A stretch of 64,000 bases of DNA, taken from contig NC_049980.1 of the NCBI RefSeq assembly GCF_000003815.2, positions 27,592,762 to 27,656,761 of the forward strand. Reading direction: 5' to 3'. The notes under the pieces were generated by a model. The model was not told where the DNA came from. It saw only the letters and a program-made list of their open reading frames with translations, and searched no databases. Every line of letters starts with the position of its first letter. Position 1 is the stretch's first letter. This DNA is from Branchiostoma floridae (taxonomy: Eukaryota > Chordata > Leptocardii > Amphioxiformes > Branchiostomatidae). This document shows, in pieces, positions 11,800 through 22,200 of this stretch. The position numbers and the translations under genes were made by a program.

Positions 11800-12508
11800 A
11801 CCACCATAAAGTTAATGACAAATCGGCACTCCATGTGATTGTTACCGGCAGGTGCAGGGATCGTTCTAAAACGAGGCTATTTTACCTCCATAAAACGGAG
11901 TTTGTTTTTGCGTGTGTGTGTGCGTGTGTGGTGTTTCCGGATATCTGTGCTTAGTATAACTTTAGAACCTCTGGATGGATTGTAATGATATTATGTGTTA
12001 AAGTAAGGGTTGGTAAGGGAGGTGTTGGTAAGACGAAGGTCAAGGTCGATTTTGGCCCCCTGGCATGTCACCGTTCTACTGCAGCTTAACATTTGGAGTT
12101 TGGTATCTTTTGTCCTAGGCATGCTATGGTCATATGAGAACAATCATAATGATTGTATTGAACTGAACTGATTTTGGGTTGAACTGTATGTGCTACAAAT
12201 GTAGCGATGAAGTTAGATGTCAGTTAGCTTGCCTTGTAACTGCTAAATGTACAACTAAGGTCAATAAAATACTGGGTTGGGGTGTTAACACAACTTTATT
12301 GTGATGAATTGTCATTCCACTGCTGTAGTGTTGATCTGTTTAAGAATCAATGGATGTTCTGTGATTTCGGTACAATACAATAATAAACAAGGACAATGTT
12401 AGTACAAGTTATATCGAGAACGGGTTTACGAGGGTATCAAGGTATTCACCATACTTTGAGTAGGATTGGAATCAATTGTTCAGAACTTAACATATCGTCA
12501 CTATCTTC
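11800..12508. other. Intergenic region between gene B promoter and gene C tail exon
   Basis: No exon is visible. The 5' flank of gene B here (to about 12340) aligns with the 5' flank of gene C (about 17600-18110), for example both contain a TTTAGAACCTCT stretch, so it belongs to the duplicated unit. A minus-strand AATAAA at 12295-12300 may end the long form of gene C. Confidence 0.55.
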
Positions 12509-15500
12509 TCAAATTTTCTTTAGATGTTCGTATATTGCTGGTTTTAAGTCTTGATAGACATTCTCTGAATCTTGGTGTGCTGGAAGGCTATCCATGGGGA
12601 TGTCGTACAAGGGGTTTGAGGGAGACTGGCGGGGGCCACCTGTACCGTTTACATCCTCGTATACCTCCGAAGCTTCTGAAAGAAAACGAAATGACAGTCA
12701 CAATTATTCATCTCAATTCTATGCTAACGAAATGGAATAGAATTGAAGCTTTAACCTTGAAAGTGGACAACGGGTCATGTAATGCATTCTTCTTCTCCAC
12801 CGTACCTAGGCTTGTCATTCATGAGTTTGCGAAGCTCTGCTGTGCCATGTGGTGATGTTATTGAGTTGGGAATCATCTTTAAGTTTTTGTCAAACATTAT
12901 GTAGAATTATTCATCAGTTTACACAATGAAAACCAACAGGCTTAGCTTCAACACAAACCGCATTGTTGGACTCATCACATGCAAATTGTGATTTATTAAT
13001 TCTGACTCACCCTTATAAAAGAAAGACATTCAATATATATTACATCATAGCTTCGCCTTATACTAATGGTAGATTTAATCAGGGCACAGAAATCAACACT
13101 GGTCGTAAAAGTAGATACATTTAAAGATTATGATAATTAGCGGAATAGATATCATTTTAACATGTCAAATATTCCTATTTTATTGACGAAGTAATGTATG
13201 TCCGAAGATCACCGATTAAAAAATGAAAAACAAAATGTTAAACAAAACATTTTAGGGCCCATTTGGACACCATTTCTGTGGGTTAAGAAACTTTGATTGC
13301 TGCATCAACTCGCCTTTTCCATTCCGAAGACGATGTACCAGAAGCGTTGCTAGAACTCCGACCACGGCACCTACAGCAGCGGTGGCTATAGCGATGCCTG
13401 CACTGACTGCGGGGTCGACGCCTGACCCAACAACAGGGTTTTTATCGGGAGAAATCGTGGCCATGTGCAGACATTCCGTTCCCACCGGTGGACAAGTAGC
13501 AGCGCATGTACACCCTGTTTCACTCTCACCTCTTGTTGTAAGAACTGTGTTCGTATCACCAATGTTAGTCATAGGTATGGTGGTCTCTTCATGAGCACTG
13601 GTTGCAGAAACGACGGTCATATCTTCGCTAATGGTGGAAGGGATGGTAGTAGGTATGATGGTCTTTTCTTGAGTTCTTGTTGTGGGAAACGTGGCGTCGT
13701 ATTGGCTCCGTGTCGTAGGAACTGTACTTACAATCTCATGTGTTTGTATGGTCTCGGTCGTGGTAGCTACAAAATAAAGACATACACTATAGATGAGCGC
13801 GGAAACAGATGTCAGATATTTACGAGTTGTCTGTCGTATCGAGGTACATGTATATAGGAGAGATATGAAATTAAAGATACATTAAGAAGAACGTAAACAG
13901 TTCTGTTACTCACAAGAATTAGTCACTGTGATCGTTAAGTGGTCAATACCAAAATTTGGGAAGAATGGCGGATTTGGAATCCCTTCGAACACGATCTGAA
14001 ATGAAAGTCAACCAAGTTTATGAACATTTGCATACCATATTTTGTAAAAGAGACATTTGACAGCACATATTTTCACACATCTAGTGAGTGGCTTCCACAC
14101 ATATATACGTATACTTGTATACATTCACTCACTTTGTAAGGTCCAGGCTGTGCCACTCGTACTTCAACTCGTTGCCATGGAGAGATAAGGTCAGAGGTCG
14201 ACCAAAGCAGAGATTCTGTTCCGTTCATCGTCACCAAAAACACGTTAAGATATGTCCCAGTTGGCGGCCGGACAGTGCCGACAACAAAGCTTATCATTGC
14301 TGAGCGACTTGTGTTGATGGTTGGGCTGGTCAGACGGGCTCTGTTCAAACCTGGATACATACCGGGCAGATGCTCCAGGTAGAAACACATGTACATACCG
14401 AAAGCTGAAAAAACAGTACAGTTACAAATTTAACTAAATGTTTTCCTGTCGTAAATTTGAAAATATGTTAACTTATAACTTAGAAATCGATAAATCATGC
14501 ATTCTACATCTAAATACAGTACATATTTGTCTATACACGTGATTGTTAAAAAAACGCATACATAATCTAAATCTGAGAAATTCACCTATCATGGTACGTG
14601 GTTTCAAATATGAAAATGTGTTGTCCGAAAATTTGGGACTGCTAGCGAGTATCTATTAAAACATTACTTGTGTAACTGTGATGGCAAATCTCAAAGGAAA
14701 CTATTCAACCGACCAGTCACGCCATATACTGCATCATCTGGCCATCCATGATCACACCGCCCCGGTCCGTTGAACACCGGACCTTCTGTCGTACTGCCAC
14801 AGTAGCCGGCGTCAAACGTGCATCTGTACTGGTCAGTGGTGTCCAGGTTAAGCCCCGGTCACAAAGCGCGTACGATTCCTTGCGATGGACTATTCCGCAT
14901 ATCGTACGATGAGCGCAGTACATCGCAAGAAAATCGTAAGCATCGCAAGCCATCGCAACGCATCGGATGGTGTTCAAAATTTTTCCAGCGTCGCACGATT
15001 TTTCACTTGTGTCTCTTCTGTATAGCCGTCTGACCGCTTTTGTGCTTCTTTAACCAACAAAATGTGGACATAGCTGTTTAATACCTTCCTATAATATCTT
15101 TAACTGTAAAAATAAATTTAAAAAGACCATGACAACAAGAGTATTACAAGCAAAAGTTCAAATCAAGCGTGAGTACTGGTATGGTTATCTCGGTCTGCTT
15201 GCCGGCTCTACGTGTCAGGCTCTTTCGAAGATCGTCATGATCATGATATGCTATCAACAAAAAGATGCCATCATACAAAAATCAAATGATAAGAATTATA
15301 TCATATATATTTCCGACTCATAGAGCCTGCCTTTATGTTCGAGTTGTCCCCATGGTTATTACGATTATGGTAAACTGACCCAAGACCGACGAGAGCTGAG
15401 ATTTGATCTAATTATAAACTCACGTGCATGAGGCGATCAAACAATTGTCTGCATCACCTGTGCGGGGCGCGCTGTTCTCTGGTTGCGACTGTGGCAGTTG

Positions 15501-17434
15501 CGACTGATATATTTCCCCTTTTCGTCAATATCGACAATATCAGGGAAAACTGAAACCATCACAACATGCTAAAAAATCATAAATCTATAACCTCATCAGT
15601 AGACAAAAATTGCCGTAATGAACTCTGCTATGGGGGCAAATAAAATCTTACGACGATAGCGAAATTTTGAACATGTTCAAAATCCATTTCAGCTCTATTT
15701 TTCGCCATACCACGCTCCCCGATTTACTATGATCCACTGCGATTGACGCAGGCACGCTCTTATGACCTCATCGTACGATCCACTACGCGCTTTGTGACCA
15801 CGGCTTTATATACTTAAACCATTGCTTCCGATTTTCTTCCGACTTACGTCGCACTGCGATTATCCTGCGCATCGGAAGGAATCGCAAGGAATCGTACGCG
15901 CTTTGTGACCGGGGCTTTAACTACAACAGCCGGCACACGGGGAAAATTCATTATATCAGAACATAACATAACGCTATTTGCTATGAACGGAACTCACAAG
16001 ACAATTACGAGATTAAAGATATTACTGTAAATCTTTTAACAACAGAAATTTCATCATTTGAAATACAGTGGAAGTCAGTTAAATGCACAACGGATTACCA
16101 CACACTTCTGTTAATTGCGTGGAATCCTAAAATCCCGAACCGATGAGGTCCAGCTGGATAAGTTCGCATTGTTGCAGAAAATAGGTTTTTGTACGAAATA
16201 CACTGAAAAAGTAAAAAGGCCTAGGGGTGTGCAATTAAACAGCTTCTACTATATTTGATGCCTAACATTTGAGACAACAATGTTTGTTCCCATCGTTGGA
16301 ATTAAGTGTCGTAAAGAAGACTTTTTCTCACCCCAAGCGCTAGGATTACCGACTAAAATATTGAATAGATTTACGGTACATTATTAATCTGCCACCTGAT
16401 AATGGATTTATTTACCGTAAGTGTCAGATTTACTCACCATAAGCATTCCGACTTAATTTCAGCAAACCTTTGATCGAGATTTAAGTTTCGTCGTCGAGAT
16501 TTTTATGAGACTGTTTTGAACGCCATAAAACGTTCCTCCCCTTCCGATAGAGTCTTCGCGGAGAGACCAAAGATTGATCAATGAATTTCATAGATAAAGA
16601 ACGGCTTTAAAAAAGTACTTTGTGTATTTTTAGATCATACTTGTTCACATTGCATAATGTAAATTATAGAATTAATGGCAGAAGAAATGCAATTAAGGTC
16701 ACTGTACGGTCGCTCTGCAATCGTCATGTGGCAGAAAGGTGGTCCAAGCAGAGCACGGGGAACAATTCAGAATGACGAAGCACTCAACTTTTGGGCGCAT
16801 AAGTTAGGCTTTTCCCTGCGTACCACGATCACACTAGCCAGTACTATCTATAAGTCTAACAGTAGATATGGAACAAACAGAGGGGCAACCGGCCTGAGAA
16901 GTACAGCCGGCTAGGGAACAGCGTTGTTTCCTAGCCGGCTGTACTTCTCTGGCCGGCTTACTCCTCTTTCTGTTCCATTTTTACGGTTTTTCCAGCAACA
17001 TATAGAGTCTGGTAGAGACTATCCATACCAGTTTACAGACTCACATAGACTTTGTTTATCATCTTAAAGCGAGATTTGTAGCCCGTAGTAGGTTCAAGAT
17101 CAAGGCAAATATTTCATCTTAAGTTGCCATTAATCACGACATTGTTATAAGAAGTCATCCAACTTCATATCGAATTGGCGTCTTTCTTAGATTTATAGAA
17201 ATACAACTTAAGTTCAAACACGCCAGGGACTTGAATTCAACGACAGGAAATGTAAATTGAATGATTCAAGAAGTGTATAAACGATGCTGGCAACTACTAA
17301 GTAACTTTGAATTCGGTATGGAAGAAGAAAGACAAACACAGCCATGCTATAACATTAAAGATGACAAGCTTACCTGTAGTGGACGTGACGGCAATCCACG
17401 AGAACATGAAAAGGAACAATGGTATATGGCTCAT
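12509..17434 (-). CDS. MAM gene C: MAM-domain, stalk, membrane protein with NPLY tail; exon 2 split by a transposon
   Basis: Exons: 17434..17374, 14851..14714 (MAM exon, its 5' edge displaced by an element at 14852-15916), 14404..14133, 13995..13914, 13766..13314, 12675..12509; ignoring the insertion this is 390 codons in frame. Signal peptide: MSHIPLFLFMFSWIAV. The Trp normally found after CG is lost (YCGSTTEG). The last intron is predicted to be GC-AG (AAAAG|GCGAGT to TTTCAG). Reading through instead ends at 13252 with a different short tail. Span: AGIAIATAAVGAVVGVLATL. The spliced tail carries VYEDV, NPLYDIPM, VYQDL and IYEHL, plausible SH2/PTB targets by family knowledge. The stalk start matches gene B but the CTCAATCPPVG region and everything after matches gene E. 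As sequenced, use of the original acceptor would read into stops inside the transposon. Confidence 0.75.
14852..15916. mobile_element. 1.07-kb TIR transposon inside MAM exon 2 of gene C
   Basis: Ends are inverted repeats of about 36 bp (core GGTCACAAAGCGCGTACGAT). TTAA stands on both outer sides; the target duplication could be TTA or TTAA because of one extra A. Removing the element restores CCAGGTTAACTACAACAG, matching CCAGGTCGACTACAACAG at the acceptor/exon-2 start of gene B. There is no transposase frame, so it is non-autonomous. The insertion lies two bases inside the coding exon, on the exon side of the ancestral splice acceptor. Confidence 0.85.
16868..16977. repeat. 110-bp near-perfect hairpin in intron 1 of gene C
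   Basis: Copy of the 11.1-kb hairpin, starting ATGGAACAAACAGAGGGGCA and ending with its inverse. Pairing is kept although both arms differ from the gene B copy at several positions. Confidence 0.75.
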
Positions 17435-17532
17435 GACGGAAACCTGCACAGTACCGTGGAATGTTGGAAACCGCTGCCTACTAGCTACAGACGTATTGGT
17501 CGTATGTATGGAAAAGCCCCGGTGTGCTCATA

Positions 17533-17580
17533 CTTATAAAGACAAAGTAAACACCCACTGTCAACATGTTGCTAGGCAAT
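17533..17580 (-). promoter_or_regulatory. Promoter of gene C: TATA box plus X-box-like inverted repeat
   Basis: TTTATAAG (17533-17540) and GTTGCTAGGCAAT (17568-17580), at almost the same distance from the ATG as in gene B; nearly the whole flank is conserved between the two. Confidence 0.6.
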
Positions 17581-17619
17581 CTCTAGTACCGCCATAAAGT
17601 TAATGACGAATCGGCACTC

Positions 17620-19288
17620 CATGTGATTGTTACCGGCAGGTGCAGGGATTCTAAAACTAGGCTGTTTTACCTCCATAAAAGTGGTGGTATTGTTTTTGCT
17701 GTGTCTGTGTGTTCTTGTTTGTATTTCTGGATAGTTGTTCTAATGTCAGCATAACTTTAGAACCTCTAGATTGATTGTAATGATACTTTATATGTCAATA
17801 TGGATTGTTAAGGTGAAGGTTAAGGTCGATTTGGGGCTCCATAGCGTGTCACTTTTTTACCGCAGCAAACCATTTGGGGTTTGATTACTTTTTTCCTGGC
17901 CATGCTTAGGAACTACGAGTATCATAATGTTTGTATGAAACTGAACTTATTCTTACTTGAACTGTATGCGCTACAAATGTAGCGATAAAGTAAGTTGTTA
18001 GTTAGCTTGCGTAACTTGTAAGATGTACAACTAAGGTCAATGAATAATGGGTTAGGGTGTAAATACTACTTTATCGGGATGAACAGTCATTCCACAACTG
18101 TAGTCATTTATGTCACCATTCAATCATACGGAGATCCCTGAGCGACTGTTGAGCGACAAGCTTTAATAGTTGGAAGATGATGAAGGATATAGAAATATGA
18201 TTTGAAAGACAATCATACATACAGAGCATGAAAGGTTCTCTTATATTAGCCAGACTAAATAGTAGACTTATTTTAGCTCTCCTAGCGGCCGGCCTTACAG
18301 CTGCCACCGCTAAGAGGGGTCATTAACCCCAGCCAGCGAGAGAATGTGTAAACACAGGATACTGTTATATCATCTATGAAATTCATTAGCGACATGTCAG
18401 ATTTTCGGCCGCTTTGAAGTCACCAAACCGTCGCAGGGCACCTCGAGTTAAAGGTCATATACAAAGACACATGTCAAATCAGCAATAAACTAGCACTGAA
18501 GTCAAGGTAGAAATGTGGATAAGGCATGTGCTCTATGTACAACCAATTTGCTGCAATGACACACAGTGCATAGTGTTAGTCGCTTTACAGTCAGACGTGC
18601 TCATCCAAGGCTATGCCAATTTCACTTTTCTTTTTTTCTTTTCAATTTAACTTTCACTTGTCTATTGGGCATTATCATTACAGAAATGCTTGGTCCTAGC
18701 AAAAGGCTTGCGACATGGTGAATACACACATTTCTGCTCAATCGGTTAGCCCGAGCCTGTGACTACCTAAACAAGAAATTGAATCCGAAAATAGTTTCAT
18801 CAGGTTGGTAGAATATAGGATAAAGGAGAATTCTTTTTACACAACCAGCAGGTACTTACATTGCCTGCGTTTCGATGTCTCTCAGACACCTTCGTCAGAG
18901 CTTCTAACTGGAGTTTTGAGAATTAAATTTTTTTTTAAATTCTCGAGATATATCAAAGACATGTCCATTTTACACTCGTACATGTCCTGTTCGGACTACT
19001 GACAACATTCATTTCCAGCATACCCGCGAAATAAATCTGAATCCGGACACCTCAGACTGGAAAATTTGGACAACTCGTACACACTATATAAACAAACAAA
19101 CAAACAAACAAACAAAGAAACTAATAAACAACAAACAGACAGACAGAGAGGTGGGAAACTAAATATATATACTTCCGTTTTGACGGAGGTAACACATTGT
19201 TCATACCACACTAAGAGAGTACGTCTTTGACGTAGGATTTGTCGGGGATTGCCCCTTGAAACTCTCAATAGGGACAAATTCGGCCTCG
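17620..19288. other. Intergenic region between genes C and D
   Basis: No supported exon. It contains the rest of the B/C duplicated 5' flank (to about 18110), a dispersed repeat copy at 18280-18360 and an (AAAC)n microsatellite at 19090-19117. Confidence 0.5.
18280..18360 (+). repeat. Dispersed repeat copy with CTAGCGGCCGGCC and AACCCCAGCCAGCGAGAG cores
   Basis: The second half matches 1147-1192. The whole arrangement (GCGGCCGGCC, then GGGGTCATTA.CCCC) is found inverted at about 41240-41310. Confidence 0.6.
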
Positions 19289-22200
19289 CTATGGACTTGT
19301 GGATTGTTCTCCGCGATCCGGAGACACTTTTCTCACATATTTCCTCCACAGAAGGAACGCGCCCAGCCCCACTATCAGTAGGCCTCCCGCCGAACCCAAC
19401 ACGATGGGAACGAGAACGATGTCCGTAGAACCGTTAGTTCCGCCCTGTACGGCTTCCGTAGCGGTACTCATGGAGGGAGTCGTCACCTGAAGGGAGCATT
19501 TGGCTGTTGGCGCACCCGCGGTAGTAGTACCTGAAAACACAGAGCGTATGTAACGGATGCCATTTCACCTTTATACGTGAGGTAACTTATATCCGTTTTT
19601 TAAAATGCGTCATTTAGTGGACTGACAGTGGCTTAAAAATATTTCGAAAATATTTCAATTTTAGGCCACCGTCCGTCGACTTGATACCTCTGAAATATCT
19701 TATCTTTACCCTATTCAGACCGGGCTTTTTTGGTCATCCCTGGACCGGGGGGGGGGGGCTTTTGAGGCCCTCCACTTTGAAGTCCTATAACTCTAAAACG
19801 ACGTGCCGTAGGGCCACCAAATTTTTAGGACATGATATCGACATAATATCTGACAAGTATTTGACGTTTGACGTTACGTTGACGTAAGATGACGTAATTA
19901 TGACGTCATCAATTTGATTATATTGGCCGGACCCATGAAAAAAGGGTATTCTCAGAAAACTTCAAGTTATTCTACAAAAATGTAACAACAAGTGCAGATA
20001 ACAGAATAATAATGTTTATTACGACTTGCGTTGCCAATAGCAACATCAATGACGTCAAAATGACGTCATAAAATGACGTCATGCACATCTAAGATACCAG
20101 TTGGGCTCCGCCATATTATATCCACCACCTTGAATTTTTAAAAATACTTTTTTTGCAACAAATAATCACAAAGGGCAATGGAAATAGACTCAATTCATTC
20201 ATTTAGATGGTTTTTGATGAAAAAATACCAGGTAGTTATAAATTTTAAGGGATAATTAGCTCGTTATTCTTGATCTGGCCATACGGTCCGCCATCTTGGA
20301 TTTTGGGCTGATGACGTCATCAAATTAGCGTAATTTATGCATATATAATTATGAAAGATATGCTAGATAATATAAGATTTTATTTATGTAACAAAATAGC
20401 AGTAATATAGCAAATAAATGTGAAAAATACATTGTTAGAACCAAAAATAGAGATTTTTGGCAAAACAGCCTGTCAACAAACGGTTGCCATGGCAACACGA
20501 AAAAATGGAAAATTTGTCAAACTTCGTGAAATTGTTGCCAACAATATTTTAGGAAAACTCACCAAATTTGGTGGCTCTAGCGTAAGCCGTTCTGGCGTTA
20601 TAGGACATCAAAGTTAGCGCGGGCCTCAAAAGCCCCCCCCCCGGTCTGAATAGGGTTTAACCCTATCCAGACCGGGGGGGGGGGGGGGCTAAAAGTGCCC
20701 GCGCCAACTTTGACGTCCTATAACTTCCGAACGACGTGTGCTAGAACTACGAAACTTGGTGACTTTTCCTAAAATATTGTTGGCAACAATTTTGCGAAAA
20801 AATTTTGAAATTGTAATGTTTCGTGTTGTCATGGCAACGGGTTTCTGACAGGCATATTTACCAAATTTACTAATTTCAGTTTGAATTATGAGATTTCATG
20901 GTTTTATTGCAAGACCACACTTGTTTATCTATATCATTAACATCCTGCGTAATTTTAAATTACATTTCTAATTAAATATTCATAATTTATGCTAATTTGA
21001 TGACGTCATGGCTCATAATCCAAGATGGCGGACAATGCCATCATCAACGTTAAATACATGTTATTTTTACTCACATTCCGTCAAAATCTTTTATTTTCTT
21101 ACAAAATACAATCATTTGAACCCTTTTAGTCCACTTCTATTGGGTTTTGGGGTTATATGTAGAAAAAAACGTATTTCAGAAAATTCAAGCTTGTCGATCC
21201 AAGATGGCGGACAAATGACGTCATTTTCTGACGTCATACAGGCGTCAGCGTCGTCGTCATTGGCAACAAAAGACTTGGCAGACTTAAAACCAAAGAAGGT
21301 ACCGTTTATAGTCATCATTTTGTTTAATACCTTTAGGTATAGCGAAAATGAAATATTTAGACGATTTTAGCCCAAAATATGACATTATGACGTCATAATT
21401 ACGTCATATTACGTTATTACGATACCAAAATTACAGAAAATATAAAACTTCACTAGTACATCATCTCCTGCAAATCTGGTGATCGTAACACAAGCCGTTT
21501 TGAAATTACAGGCACCAATAAAGACCTCTGATCCCCAGAATATATGAGTTTCGTCTATAAGAGGACTGGAAATTTATCATCATAAAATACTTACCAGGGT
21601 CAGCCACTGTGAGTGTCAAGTCGTCAATACCAAAATTAGGGTAGAAGGGAGGATTTGGAACCCCCTCAATGATGATCTGAAATAGAAGAAGAACAGAACA
21701 ATTATAGATGTCTGTCTATTATATGGTAGCCAGATTTTTTTACCTAAATTGATCATTACTTCGCATTTTTTTTCAAAGTTAGTTCACATCAGCAATGAAT
21801 AATGAAGAAAAACAGAAACGTTATGGACAGAGACCATCAAGAAAAAGACTGGCAGAAAATGGCAATGACACATGCGAAGGACCGTTTCAACTAACGGCGA
21901 AGGACCGTTTCAACTAACGACGTATGACAAAGAAATAATCATGTTTATTTCACAATACTTGGACAAGGGTTCAACTTCACACATCGTCAAGCTAGGATTA
22001 AGCACTCACTTTGTAAGGTCCAGACATCCCTATTCCTACTTGTATGCGTTGCCATGGGAGCAGGAGGTCAGAGGTCGAACACACGAGCTCTTCTGGGCCG
22101 TGTTCGTCCGCCATGATGATGTTCATGTAGATGGCGTCTGGCGGCCTGACAGTGCCGATAGCAAAGCTCAGGACCACATGGCGGGTTGTGTTGATGGTTG

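Noticed and set aside
12509-12675. ITAM in the gene C tail
   Set aside because: YQDL and YEHL are separated by only four residues, whereas canonical ITAMs need six to eight. They are kept only as possible single phosphotyrosine motifs.
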